NCBI GenBank assembly: GCA_905207905.1
Contig: CAJLNC010000015.1
Location: 1 to 41,519 of the forward strand
DNA from: an uncultured Lachnospiraceae bacterium
GTDB taxonomy: Bacteria > Bacillota_A > Clostridia > Lachnospirales > Lachnospiraceae
Direction of reading: 5' to 3'
DNA: 41,519 bases
The translations under genes were made by a program, and so were the position numbers. Within the stretch, counting starts at the first letter, position 1. Every line of letters starts with the position of its first letter. Of the stretch, positions 7,810 to 16,555 are shown piece after piece. Below the pieces are notes generated by a model. It was given only the letters and a program-made list of their open reading frames with translations, did no database searches and had not been told where the DNA came from.

Positions 7810-9867
7810 TTAGATAGCTCCTTCCTCTGTCATTTCTTTCAATACCTGTTTCAGCTTTTCCACAGCCTCCTGCACTGTAACGTCCTTCAGCTGTGCTCCC
7901 GCAATGTTCATATGGCCGCCGCCTCCCAGCCGCTCCATTATGATCTGCACATTCACCTCATCAATGGACCTGGCACTGATAAATACCCGGTTATCATACT
8001 CTGTGATCACAAAGGAGGCCTTCACCCCCACAATATTCAGCAGTTCATTGGCTGCCTGAGCTCCCACCACATTGGGACTCTCCAGATGATCTGCCGGACA
8101 AATGGTAATGGCATAGTTCTCAAGAAAGCTCTGGGCATTGCTCACCGCCTGAGCTCTGGCCTTGTAGCTGGTCATATCGTTCCTTAAGGCCTTGCGGACT
8201 CTGGTCACATCTGCCCCGCAGCGCCGCAGATAAGCTGCGGCCTCAAAGGTGCGCACTCCGGTTTTTGCCACAAAGTTGTTGGTGTCAATGATAATGCCTG
8301 CATACATACAGTCTGCCTCCAGATTTTTCAGACGCACGCCCTCCTCAAAATACTGGAGAATCTCAGCGATCATCTCACAGGAGGAGGAAGCCGAAGGCTC
8401 AATGTAAGAGAGGGCCGCATTCTCAATCTTCTCCGTAGTCTGACGGTGATGATCCAGCACCACAATCGTTCTCGTAAGACCCAGCAGCTCTTTACACTCT
8501 GTTATACTGGGTTTGTTGGTATCCACCACCACCAGCACCGTATTATTATCCACCAGCTCCATGGCCTGATCATGGGTAACAAACAGATCCTCCTCATACT
8601 CCCGGCTCTCCTGAAACTGATTCGTCCAAAACCGGATGCTGCTGTTGATCTCACCCAGCACAATATGGGCCGGCTTGCCTGCCGCCTTTGCCGCCCGGTA
8701 CACTCCCACGCAGGCACCAAAGCAGTCCATATCCGTCATAGCGTGTCCCATCACCACCACCCGATCCTTGGTGCCGATGATCTCCCGCATGGCCTGGGAC
8801 TTCACCCTGGCCTTTACTCTTGTGTTCTTCTCGCTCCTCTGGGACTTGCCTCCAAAGAAGGTCACCTTATCATTATCCTTCACCACTGCCTGATCGCCGC
8901 CCCGGCCAAGTGCCATCTCCATGGCGCTTCTTGCAAATTCATAATTCTGCTGATACCCGCTGCCGTTCATCCCAACGCCGATGCTGACGGTAATATCCAC
9001 CTCATTGCCGATATTGATGGTCTTAACCCCTTCCAGAATAGAGAAACGGTCCTCCTCCAGAGCTTTCAAAGTTTTCTGATTTAAAATCACCAGATACTTA
9101 TCCTTCTCCAGCTTTTTGATCAGAGCCTCCATGGCAGAAAAATATTTATTAATTTTCCGGTCTACCAACACATTCAGAAGAGACTGATGAACCTCATCCA
9201 CCCGATCCATCACCTCTTCATAATTGTCAATGTAGCACAGTCCCACCACCGGACGCTGCTCTTTATTCTCCCGGATATAGCGGTTCAGATTCGTCTCATC
9301 AAACAGATAGACCATGTAGAGAAATTCTTCATCCCCCTCGCGCTCCACCAAAGCCGCATCATCCACCAGGTCATTCAGAGAAATCTTCTGCACCTGTGCC
9401 CGAAAATCATACTCCTTATACTCCAGCCGCAGTTCTCTGCTCCACCCATTCTCCGGGAGGATCTCCCTGGATATTTCCGGAAACAGGCTGGAAATATTTT
9501 TCCGGTAGCCTTTATGCTTCTCCGTCAGCTCATAGAGCCGGTTATTCATCCAGAGCACCTTGCCGTCCGGCTCCAAAAGGGCAGCCGGAATCTCAAACTC
9601 CTCCAGGATGGCCTTCTGCACCTGGCCGTATCCGGTGGCAAAATTCACCAGTTCCCGCAGAATTCTGGGCTTGTAGTGAAAATACATCCACAGCACACCC
9701 AAAAAATAGAGCACCGTAAAGATCAGTGCAAGAAAACCTGCTTCCCTGGATACCCAGAACATGGCGCCGTCCAAAATCAGCAGCGTCAGAGCCAGGATCA
9801 CGCTCCACTGCCAGTGAAGCTTCAAATCGCCGCTGTACTTTGCCTTAAATTTTGTATTCATAGCCAT
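7810..9867 (-). CDS. gdpP: Cyclic di-AMP phosphodiesterase GdpP (DHH/DHHA1, PAS-like and degenerate GGDEF domains)
   Basis: A 685-residue membrane protein with two N-terminal helices (about 20-38 and 44-62), a PAS-like domain (85-165), a degenerate GGDEF domain (about 200-330), a DHH domain (about 365-530) and a DHHA1 domain (about 590-675). Catalytic metal ligands are intact: GHAMTDMD (H375, D379, D381), D449 in VVVDT, DHH at 472-474, D528, and the substrate-binding GGGGH at 648-652. The enzyme hydrolyses c-di-AMP to pApA and so controls potassium and osmolyte transport and cell-wall stress. The order gdpP-rplI-dnaB is conserved in Firmicutes. Confidence 0.95.
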   Translation of the reverse strand: MAMNTKFKAKYSGDLKLHWQWSVILALTLLILDGAMFWVSREAGFLALIFTVLYFLGVLWMYFHYKPRILRELVNFATGYGQVQKAILEEFEIPAALLEPDGKVLWMNNRLYELTEKHKGYRKNISSLFPEISREILPENGWSRELRLEYKEYDFRAQVQKISLNDLVDDAALVEREGDEEFLYMVYLFDETNLNRYIRENKEQRPVVGLCYIDNYEEVMDRVDEVHQSLLNVLVDRKINKYFSAMEALIKKLEKDKYLVILNQKTLKALEEDRFSILEGVKTINIGNEVDITVSIGVGMNGSGYQQNYEFARSAMEMALGRGGDQAVVKDNDKVTFFGGKSQRSEKNTRVKARVKSQAMREIIGTKDRVVVMGHAMTDMDCFGACVGVYRAAKAAGKPAHIVLGEINSSIRFWTNQFQESREYEEDLFVTHDQAMELVDNNTVLVVVDTNKPSITECKELLGLTRTIVVLDHHRQTTEKIENAALSYIEPSASSSCEMIAEILQYFEEGVRLKNLEADCMYAGIIIDTNNFVAKTGVRTFEAAAYLRRCGADVTRVRKALRNDMTSYKARAQAVSNAQSFLENYAITICPADHLESPNVVGAQAANELLNIVGVKASFVITEYDNRVFISARSIDEVNVQIIMERLGGGGHMNIAGAQLKDVTVQEAVEKLKQVLKEMTEEGAI

Positions 9868-9975
9868 TCTCCCTACTATCTCACAAAAATCTCAAAATCG
9901 GAAGACAGAAATACCGTTCTCCCGGTTTGCGCACCTTTTTGCTCAAACGCGCATAAAACTCCATATTAGGTCTCT

Positions 9976-10004
9976 ATTTTACCACAATTTCCAGGAATAA
10001 GGAA
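9976..10004 (-). promoter_or_regulatory. Candidate promoter of gdpP-rplI-dnaB
   Basis: On the minus strand TTCCTT (9999-10004) is followed by a 17-bp spacer and an extended -10, TGGTAAAAT (-10 hexamer 9976-9981). It lies about 110 bases upstream of the gdpP start. The -35 is weak, so this rests mainly on the extended -10. Confidence 0.4.
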
Positions 10005-10208
10005 GAAAAACTTAGACGCAGAGGATACAAAGAAAATCCGTACCCAAATGGCTGAAATTGCTGATATGCAAAAACGGTTCGGCTCTTTCGATTCAAATTC
10101 GCAAATATAAGGAATTATCATGAAAGGATGCTAACCGAAAAAGAATTGGTAAAAAAAAAATTACTTGTTCTTAAATACAGCGGTAAGCAGCAAATACATA
10201 ACTCTGGC

Positions 10209-10327
10209 GGGGATGCTGCAAAATACTTCCGGCGGTACTCTTTCGGATGATTTTTCTCAGAAAACAACATCTTTTCGGAAAAAAACACACCGAAAATCCG
10301 CCGGGATTCGTATTTTGCAGCACCCCC
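10209..10327 (-). repeat. Palindromic intergenic element, copy A
   Basis: Terminal inverted repeats ATGCTGCAAAATAC (10213-10226) and GTATTTTGCAGCA (10310-10322) enclose a second, inner stem. Its reverse complement matches copy B (34852-34973) at roughly nine bases in ten by eye, including CCGGCGGATTTTCGGTGTG. It lies just beyond the glgB 3' end and may terminate its transcript. Confidence 0.8.
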
Positions 10328-10392
10328 TCTTTTTAAATCCCCATCCCTTCTGTCCAAAGGGAAAATCCATATGCTTTCTTGATTCTTATTCT

Positions 10393-12489
10393 TTAAAACT
10401 TAAATACCGCCACTCCATAAGCCGGAAGATCGTAGGCAAAGGAATACGTCTTTCCATCGCATTCCTTTTTCACCGCCTTGTAACTGTCCGGCCGCTCTTT
10501 TCCGGAGCCTCCAAACTGAGCATCATCGCTGTTTAGCACCAGCTTGTACTGTTTTCTCCGATGAACTCCCACCCGGTAATCCGGCCTGGCCACTGGTGTA
10601 AAGTTGATCACAAACAGCAGATTGCTTCTGCCGCTTTCCGAATGGCGCATAAAACTGAAGATACTCCGGTCTCCATCGTCTGCATTGATCCATTCAAAGC
10701 CTTCCGGACTGCAGTCAGCCTCATACAGGGCCGGAGTGCTCTTATAAAGATGCAGCAGCTCCCGGACAAAGGCCTGCATCTGCTGGTGATTCTTTTCTGC
10801 CAGCAAAAACCAGTCCAGCTCCCGTGCCTCGCTCCACTCCTGGAACTGGGCGAACTCCTGTCCCATGAACAGAAGCTTCTTGCCGGGATGCCCCATCATG
10901 AAGGTATAGCCTGCTTTCAGGTTGGCAAATTTGTCATCGTACAACCCGGGCATCTTGTTGATCATGGAACATTTCAGATGCACCACCTCATCGTGGGACA
11001 GTACCAGCACATATTTTTCCGAGTAGGCATAGGTCATGGCAAAGGTCATTTTGTTATGGTTGTATTTCCTGAAATAAGGATCCAGCTTCATGTATTCCAG
11101 GAAGTCGTGCATCCAGCCCATGTTCCATTTCAGCGTAAAGCCCAGTCCGTCATTTTCCGGCCGGTCTGTCACCTTGGGCCATGCGGTGGACTCCTCCGCA
11201 ATGATCATGGTTCCCGGATGTTTTCCCTGAACCACGCTGTTCAAATGCTTGAAAAACTCAATGGCCTCCAGATTTTTATTTTCTCCGTATTGGTTAGGAA
11301 CCCACTGGCCATCCTGACGGCCGTAATCCAGATACAGCATGGAAGCCACCGCATCCACCCGAAGGCCGTCCACATGGTACTGCTCCACCCAAAACAGAGC
11401 ATTTCCGATGAGGAAGTTTTTCACCTCATTCTTCCCATAGTCAAATACCTTGGTTCCCCAGTCCGGATGCTCCCCCTTCCTGGGATCCGCATATTCAAAC
11501 ACGCAGGTGCCGTCAAATTCTGCCAATCCATGGGCATCTTTTGGAAAATGAGCGGGCACCCAGTCCAAAATCACGCCGATGTTATTTCTGTGAAGATAAT
11601 TTACCAGGTAGGCAAAGTCCTCCGGGCTCCCATACCGGGAGGTAGGGGCATAGTACCCTGTAACCTGATACCCCCAGGAACCGTCAAAGGGATGCTCCGC
11701 AATCCCCATAAGCTCCACATGGGTATAACCCATATCCTTCACATAGTTCGTAAGGCTCTCCGCCAGCTCCCGATAGGTATAAAAGCCATCCTCCCCCTCC
11801 TCATGGGGATGCTTCCTCCAGCTTCCCGGATGCACCTCGTAAATGGAAACCGGGCTTTTATCCGGCGCAAAATGCTGCTGCTTCTTCCTCCAGGCAGAAT
11901 CACTCCAGCGGATTCTGGAAATATCCGTCACCACCGAAGCCGTTCCCGGCCGCATCTCCGCTGCATTGGCAAAAGGATCTGCCTTATACAGCTTTCTTCC
12001 GTCCTTCGCCAAAATCAGGAATTTATACATATCTCCCTGATGGGCCTCCGGCACAAACAGCTCATAAATCCCCAGCGGTTCCAGGCGTTCCATGGGATGA
12101 CTGATTTCTGACCACCCGTTAAAGCTGCCAATCACATTTACCCCTCTGGCATTGGGCGCCCAGACTGCAAAATAAATCCCTTTTTTCCCGTTCTTCTTTG
12201 CCGGATGAGCTCCCAACTTCCGAAAAATATCATAGTGAACTCCCTGCCCGAACAGATACTGATCCAGCTCTGTCACAAAGGCCGGATCCGGAGGCACCAT
12301 CTGACTGACTGTTCCTCCTGCCGCTGCCTTTCCAGCAGCCCCGGTTCCCCTAGCCTCTGATTTTCCGGTTTTCTTTGTACTCTTTCCCCCTGCACTTACA
12401 GCAGAATTTGACTTCTTTCCCGATACTCTCCCAGCAGCTTTGACTTCTTTCCCGGAAACTGCCCTTCCCTTTTTTTCATTCTCTTTCAT
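10393..12489 (-). CDS. glgB: 1,4-alpha-glucan branching enzyme GlgB with a basic N-terminal tail
   Basis: A 698-residue GH13 glycogen branching enzyme that moves alpha-1,4 chains to alpha-1,6 positions. After the tail comes a CBM48 domain (about 100-190), the catalytic barrel (about 215-580) and an all-beta C-terminal domain. The nucleophile is Asp379 (GLRVDAV), the acid/base lies in AEES (431-434), and the third carboxylate is Asp500 (LSHDEVVH). The first 62 residues are unusual: rich in Lys, Ala, Gly and Ser with no hydrophobic core, likely disordered. The ATG follows GGAG by about 9 bases. No glgC, glgA or glgP lies nearby; the neighbour is another GH13 enzyme 125 bp upstream in the same direction. 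Confidence 0.95.
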   Translation of the reverse strand: MKENEKKGRAVSGKEVKAAGRVSGKKSNSAVSAGGKSTKKTGKSEARGTGAAGKAAAGGTVSQMVPPDPAFVTELDQYLFGQGVHYDIFRKLGAHPAKKNGKKGIYFAVWAPNARGVNVIGSFNGWSEISHPMERLEPLGIYELFVPEAHQGDMYKFLILAKDGRKLYKADPFANAAEMRPGTASVVTDISRIRWSDSAWRKKQQHFAPDKSPVSIYEVHPGSWRKHPHEEGEDGFYTYRELAESLTNYVKDMGYTHVELMGIAEHPFDGSWGYQVTGYYAPTSRYGSPEDFAYLVNYLHRNNIGVILDWVPAHFPKDAHGLAEFDGTCVFEYADPRKGEHPDWGTKVFDYGKNEVKNFLIGNALFWVEQYHVDGLRVDAVASMLYLDYGRQDGQWVPNQYGENKNLEAIEFFKHLNSVVQGKHPGTMIIAEESTAWPKVTDRPENDGLGFTLKWNMGWMHDFLEYMKLDPYFRKYNHNKMTFAMTYAYSEKYVLVLSHDEVVHLKCSMINKMPGLYDDKFANLKAGYTFMMGHPGKKLLFMGQEFAQFQEWSEARELDWFLLAEKNHQQMQAFVRELLHLYKSTPALYEADCSPEGFEWINADDGDRSIFSFMRHSESGRSNLLFVINFTPVARPDYRVGVHRRKQYKLVLNSDDAQFGGSGKERPDSYKAVKKECDGKTYSFAYDLPAYGVAVFKF

Positions 12490-12614
12490 CCCTCTTACTC
12501 CTTTATCAATCCCTTGCTTTGATTTTCCAATGCCAAATGCAGGCTGCCCTATTCCGACGGCAGTCCGCTTATCTCTTCATTCAAATTTTGTCTGAATCCT
12601 TCTGTTTCCGCCTG

Positions 12615-13961
12615 TCACACATTCACTCCGATTAAGCGGCAGCCCCCGGCTGGAACTGTCATGTGAAGCTGCCCGCTTTCCGGCTCAATGGTTTCTCTTG
12701 TCTCCAAATCTGTAAGGTTTCCCTCCCGGGGTAGTCGGATCCAAAGCTCTGCCTCCCCTTCGTCATTATTCACCGCAGTGATCACAGCCTGATACTCGTT
12801 CATTCTGGCAAAAGCATACTGACGGTTTGTCAAAAGCAGCTCCCGGTAACAGCCCTCCGCCAGCACCGGATACTCCTTCCGGCAATTCCCAAGAAAGGCG
12901 ATCCACTCTGCCAGGCCAGGCACCGGAGGTTTTTTTTGAAGTTCCTCCAGAGACAGAGAAGGCCGCAGAGCCGCATCTCCCTGCTCCTTGGCTCCCTCCA
13001 CCCCCCATTCTGAACCATAGTACACCGATGGGATCCCGGGCAGTGTATACAAAAGCCCGTACACCGGCTTCAGATGTTCTTTGTTCTTTAATTTATTCAC
13101 CAGCCTGGATACATCGTGATTATCTGCAAAGCCATACAGGATACGCCCCCGGTAAATTCCTCCGTTCTCATCAAACTGACGGCGGATGGTATGGGCGATC
13201 TCAAAATAATTATGATCATTGTGACCGGAATACAGCCCCTTATGCAGCTCATAATTGGTGACCGAATGAAGCATCTCTTCATTGGCCCACCGGCTATAAT
13301 CTCCATATATCACCTCTCCCATCAGCCAGAAGTCCTCTTTCTCCTGGGCTGTAAGACGGCGCATCTGTCTCATAAAATCAAAATCCAGGCAGTCCGCACA
13401 GTCCAGACGAATCCCGTCAATATCAAATTCCCGGATCCAGAAGCGGATCACCTCAAACAGATAATCCTTCACTTCCTGGTTCTGCAGGTTTAAGTTGGCC
13501 AGATCCCCGCAATTTCTCCAGGACTCATAACCAAAGCTTTCTCCGTGGCAGCTTCCCTGGAAATTCAGTCCCTTATACCAGCTGCAGTAGGCGGAATGTT
13601 CCCGATTCCTCCGGATATCCTCAAAGGCAAAAAAGCCCTTTCCCGTATGATTGAACACACCGTCCACCACAACCCGGAGCCCAAGGCTGTGAGCCTTATC
13701 CACAAAACGCCTGAAATCCTCATTGTCTCCCAGCCGGCCGTCCACCTGCTTATAATCTATGGTGTCATACCCATGGGTGCCTGACTGAAACAGGGGACCG
13801 ATATAGATTCCTCCGCAGCCCAGCTTCTCAATGTGAGGCAGCCACTTTTCCAGCTCCAAAAACCGGTGTACTGACTCTCCCATGGGATTCACCGCCGGAG
13901 CGCCGCACAGGCCCAACGGATAAATATGGTAAAAGGCAGCCCGCTCAAACCACTTGCTCAT
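12615..13961 (-). CDS. GH13 alpha-amylase family enzyme, cytoplasmic, specificity unknown
   Basis: A 448-residue GH13 enzyme without a signal peptide. The four conserved regions are present: DGVFNH (100-105), GIRLDCA with nucleophile Asp187, GEVIYG with acid/base Glu216, and ADNHD with Asp283. A short beta-sandwich closes the protein after about residue 370. It is shorter than typical neopullulanases and lacks their N-terminal starch-binding domain. Action on maltodextrin or glycogen-derived oligosaccharides is inferred from the glgB neighbour. AGGAGG lies 8 bases before the ATG. A Gly-rich N-terminal insertion (LCGAPAVNP) is typical of a clostridial subgroup that I cannot place in a numbered subfamily. 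Confidence 0.85.
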   Translation of the reverse strand: MSKWFERAAFYHIYPLGLCGAPAVNPMGESVHRFLELEKWLPHIEKLGCGGIYIGPLFQSGTHGYDTIDYKQVDGRLGDNEDFRRFVDKAHSLGLRVVVDGVFNHTGKGFFAFEDIRRNREHSAYCSWYKGLNFQGSCHGESFGYESWRNCGDLANLNLQNQEVKDYLFEVIRFWIREFDIDGIRLDCADCLDFDFMRQMRRLTAQEKEDFWLMGEVIYGDYSRWANEEMLHSVTNYELHKGLYSGHNDHNYFEIAHTIRRQFDENGGIYRGRILYGFADNHDVSRLVNKLKNKEHLKPVYGLLYTLPGIPSVYYGSEWGVEGAKEQGDAALRPSLSLEELQKKPPVPGLAEWIAFLGNCRKEYPVLAEGCYRELLLTNRQYAFARMNEYQAVITAVNNDEGEAELWIRLPREGNLTDLETRETIEPESGQLHMTVPAGGCRLIGVNV

Positions 13962-14177
13962 TGTAAAACCTCCTGTTTTGCTTCTTTACTTAATTCTGTT
14001 CTTATTTTTATCCTTATTTCCGTTGCTATTCTATTGCTATCATTTTCACTATCGCCATTATCCGGATATAGCAGTCTGTGATCACGGCCAAATCTGCCAT
14101 CCGAAACCGCCGGAACCCGGCAAGGCCCTCCTGACCTTCCACCGTACAGCCCATGCTGCGTCTTGGCTTCTTCCCTC

Positions 14178-14753
14178 TCACGAAAAAATGCCATACATAA
14201 ACTGATTCACCAAGCCAAAGATCGTCTCTCCCTGCTTTTTCCCAAAGATACCGGTCTCCCGATCCGCTTCCTGCATCAGATACTGATTGATCATTCCCAT
14301 AAAGCTGATGGCAAACTGATTCTGACGGCCGTTCATATTTCCCAGCTGATCTGAACAGTTCTCAAACACCGCCACCGTGGCCTGATAGAAGTCTATGAGA
14401 TAGGGATGCACGGTCTGATAGGCTTCGTTCTCCCTGGCAGAATAGAACAGAGCCATCAAAAGCATATGAAACTTCTTTTCCTCCTGAAAAAAACCATAGT
14501 ATGCGCTGGCCAGATGATGCAGCCGCTCTTTTACATCCCATATTTCCTCGGGAATCTGAATACAGCGGTACATTTTTTCAAACTTTGCGTCCAGAATGGC
14601 CTGAAGAAGCCCGCGCTTGCTGCCAAAATAGTAGTACAGGGTAGGCTTGCTGATCCCTGCTCGATCTGCGATCTCCTGGACACCCACGGCATCGTAACCC
14701 CTGGCGTAAAACAGTTCCTCCGCACACTGTAAAATTCTTTCTCTGTTTTCCAT
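14178..14753 (-). CDS. TetR/AcrR family transcriptional regulator
   Basis: 191 residues. The N-terminal TetR helix-turn-helix (about residues 5-50) is clear: RERILQCAEELF, GVQEIADRAGISKPTLYYYFGSK. The remainder is a helical ligand-binding domain with no assignable ligand. Just upstream lies a 16-bp palindrome placed between the -35 and -10 of its own promoter, so it very probably represses itself. The gene is 216 bp upstream of, and in the same direction as, the GH13 gene and glgB; whether they are co-transcribed is uncertain, as no terminator was seen between them. Confidence 0.92.
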   Translation of the reverse strand: MENRERILQCAEELFYARGYDAVGVQEIADRAGISKPTLYYYFGSKRGLLQAILDAKFEKMYRCIQIPEEIWDVKERLHHLASAYYGFFQEEKKFHMLLMALFYSARENEAYQTVHPYLIDFYQATVAVFENCSDQLGNMNGRQNQFAISFMGMINQYLMQEADRETGIFGKKQGETIFGLVNQFMYGIFS

Positions 14754-14787
14754 TCAGGCTCCTTTCTCCCAATTTTACTTTTGTTTT

Positions 14788-14816
14788 ATTATACCGTTCG
14801 GTATATAAAAAGTCAA
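14788..14816 (-). promoter_or_regulatory. Promoter of the TetR gene
   Basis: On the minus strand TTGACT (14811-14816), a 17-bp spacer and TATAAT (14788-14793). It lies about 35 bases upstream of the start codon, with AGGAG-like sequence between. Confidence 0.8.
14790..14805. promoter_or_regulatory. Operator palindrome for the TetR regulator
   Basis: TATACCG-TT-CGGTATA, two perfect 7-bp half-sites around a two-base centre. It fills the spacer between -35 and -10 and touches the -10, the ideal position for repression. The half-site resembles those bound by many TetR-family repressors. Confidence 0.75.
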
Positions 14817-14865
14817 CTCCCCATGCCCATAATTCATTCTGTTGCCAATTTCCCAGCTGTTTTGG

Positions 14866-14894
14866 TTGACAATAAACAGGCCTGTTGTTAAAAT
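14866..14894 (+). promoter_or_regulatory. Promoter of the nucleoside transporter operon
   Basis: TTGACA (14866-14871), 17-bp spacer and TAAAAT (14889-14894). Transcription would start near 14901, about 15 bases before the riboswitch P1 helix. Confidence 0.8.
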
Positions 14895-14915
14895 AAAACT
14901 AAGAAAAATTGCTAC

Positions 14916-14982
14916 GCCGATATAAGTCTGAGAAGATGGTTCAGACGTTTCTACCGCATACCGATCAAATGCGACTATTGGT
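14916..14982 (+). promoter_or_regulatory. Purine riboswitch aptamer, guanine type
   Basis: The fold is complete: P1 GCCGAT (14916-14921) with ATTGGT (14977-14982); P2 around GTCTGA and TCAGAC with a seven-base loop ending GG; the hallmark J2/3 GTTTCTACC (14947-14955); P3 GCAT/ATGC with a loop starting CC; and J3/1 GACTA. The base that selects the ligand (C74 in xpt) is C at 14975, indicating guanine or hypoxanthine rather than adenine. J2/3 keeps the canonical U, arguing against the 2'-deoxyguanosine variant. It precedes a nucleoside ABC transporter operon. Confidence 0.9.
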
Positions 14983-15004
14983 TTTTATGCAGCAGATCGT
15001 TTAC

Positions 15005-15036
15005 GGCAGATATACCTTTTCGTATGTCTGTCTTTT
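15005..15036 (+). terminator. Riboswitch expression-platform terminator
   Basis: GGCAGATATAC (15005-15015) pairs with GTATGTCTGTC (15022-15032) around CTTTTC, an 11-bp stem with two G-U pairs, followed by TTTT. Ligand binding would favour this hairpin and switch the operon off. The antiterminator pairing was not resolved. Confidence 0.7.
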
Positions 15037-15222
15037 CTATGTATAAGAGATATAGGGGATTACTTTCTATATTTGTTTCTTTCTTGAAATATCCCTTCAG
15101 AACTACTGCTCCCCTGAAGCTGATGATCTTCTCCAGAGCAGGCTTTTCTTCTCAGTGATCCGTCGGCCGCTATTTTCGTATCCATACACCCATGTTTCAT
15201 TTACAAAAGGAGGAGAAAAAAT

Positions 15223-16416
15223 ATGAAGTTATGGAAAAAACTGGCCGTACTGGCTGCCGCAGCAGCAGTTTCTCTGGGAGCTGCTTTCACTGCAAGCGCT
15301 GCTGAGCCTGTAGATCTGGCTGATCTGAAGGTAGGATTTGTGTTCATCGGTGATGAGCAGGAGGGATACACCTACGCTCACATGATTGGTTTGGAAGAGA
15401 TGCAGGAAGCGCTTGGTCTGTCCGATGATCAAATCATCTGCAAGTACAACACCCCTGAAGATGAGAGCTGCTATGACGCAGTGGTGGACCTGGCGGAGCA
15501 GGGCTGTCAGATCATCTTTGGCAACAGCTTCGGTTTTGAGGATTACATGATTCAGGCTGCTTCTGAGTATCCTGACATTCAGTTCTGTCATGGAACCGGT
15601 TATCAGGCCGCTTCCTCCGGACTGGAAAATATGCACAACTATTTCACCTCTGTCTATGAGTCTCGCTACGTTTCCGGCGTAGTTGCAGGCATGAAGCTCA
15701 AAGAGCTTTACGGTGAGGACAATACCGAAAAGATCGGTTATGTAGGCGCTTATTCCTACGCAGAGGTAATCTCCGGTTATACCGCTTTCTTCCTGGGGGT
15801 AAGATCTGTATGCCCCAATGTGACCATGGAAGTAAAATATACCGGTTCCTGGGCTGATCAGGCTCTGGAGAAGGAGACTGCTGAGGCACTCATCGCCAAC
15901 GGCTGTGTTCTGGTAAGCCAGCACGCAGATACCACCGGCGCTGCAGCAGGCTGTGAAGCCAACCAGGTTTACAACGTAGGTTACAATGTTTCCATGCTGG
16001 ACGCTGCTCCCAACTATGCGCTTACCTCCGCTTCTATTAAGTGGGGCCCCTACTACACCTACGCAACCCAGTGCATCTTAAACGGCGAGACTATTGATAC
16101 TGACTGGTGCCACGGCCATTCTGACGGCGCTGTATGGATCACCGAACTGGGTTCTGCCTGCGCAGAAGGAACTCAGGAAGCGGTAGACGCTGCATGGGCT
16201 GCTATTGATGACGGTTCCCTGCATGTATTCGACACTTCCACCTGGACCGTAGACGGCGAAACCATCACCACCACTGCCACTGATGATCTGGCAGAGACCT
16301 ACTACGGTTTAGAGTACATCAGCCCGGACGGATACTTTATGGAGTCTGAGCTGGCTTCCGCTCCCGCCTTCGCATTCCACATCGACGGCATCACAGAGCT
16401 GAATCAGGTATTCTAA
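15223..16416 (+). CDS. BMP-family nucleoside ABC transporter, substrate-binding protein
   Basis: A 397-residue exported binding protein of the BMP/PnrA family, which bind purine or pyrimidine nucleosides. The signal peptide (residues 1-27) has KLWKK, an Ala-rich core and ends in a signal peptidase I type site (ASAAE). There is no lipobox cysteine, unlike most Gram-positive family members, so how it is held at the membrane is unclear. The mature part begins LKVGFVFIG and contains QIIFGNSFG and the long DxA-rich lobes typical of the family. AGGAGG precedes the ATG. It is the first gene after the guanine riboswitch, followed by a strong hairpin, then ATPase and permeases. Confidence 0.9.
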   Translation: MKLWKKLAVLAAAAAVSLGAAFTASAAEPVDLADLKVGFVFIGDEQEGYTYAHMIGLEEMQEALGLSDDQIICKYNTPEDESCYDAVVDLAEQGCQIIFGNSFGFEDYMIQAASEYPDIQFCHGTGYQAASSGLENMHNYFTSVYESRYVSGVVAGMKLKELYGEDNTEKIGYVGAYSYAEVISGYTAFFLGVRSVCPNVTMEVKYTGSWADQALEKETAEALIANGCVLVSQHADTTGAAAGCEANQVYNVGYNVSMLDAAPNYALTSASIKWGPYYTYATQCILNGETIDTDWCHGHSDGAVWITELGSACAEGTQEAVDAAWAAIDDGSLHVFDTSTWTVDGETITTTATDDLAETYYGLEYISPDGYFMESELASAPAFAFHIDGITELNQVF

Positions 16417-16469
16417 GGAAGCGCTTGCATCCGCGTTTCCCTAAATTTCACGTACTTTCAAACGTGTTT

Positions 16470-16522
16470 GGGGACTGCCGCACAAAATGAACATCACTTT
16501 TTGTGCGGCAGTCCCCATTTTT
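16470..16522 (+). terminator. Intraoperonic terminator or stabilising hairpin after the binding-protein gene
   Basis: An 18-bp perfect stem (GGGGACTGCCGCACAAAA at 16470-16487 with 16499-16516), then ATTTTT. Outside it, AACGTG (about 16461-16466) can pair with CACGTT (about 16523-16528). Partial termination here, or protection of the upstream mRNA, would give more binding protein than ATPase and permease. Confidence 0.85.
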
Positions 16523-16555
16523 CACGTTATATTACCACAGAATTGAGGAATCTAT

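Larger units (their letters stand above)
9868..10392. other. Intergenic region of 525 bp between gdpP and glgB
   Basis: Contains the candidate gdpP promoter and palindromic element copy A (10209-10327). Between them, an open stretch from about 9994 to 10110 on the plus strand reads like a coding remnant (RTQMAEIADMQKRF), followed by a very short frame at 10128. Neither has a ribosome binding site or recognisable family, so no gene is called. A run of ten A residues lies at about 10147-10156. Confidence 0.4.

Noticed and set aside
9994..10170. Short protein remnants before copy A
   Set aside because: Sequence looks weakly coding but has no start signal, family match or adequate length, so it is only noted in the intergenic entry.
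10561..12111. Long open frame of over 500 codons on the plus strand opposite glgB
   Set aside because: It is antisense to a clear glgB, lacks a ribosome binding site and has His/Pro-rich sequence typical of a shadow frame.
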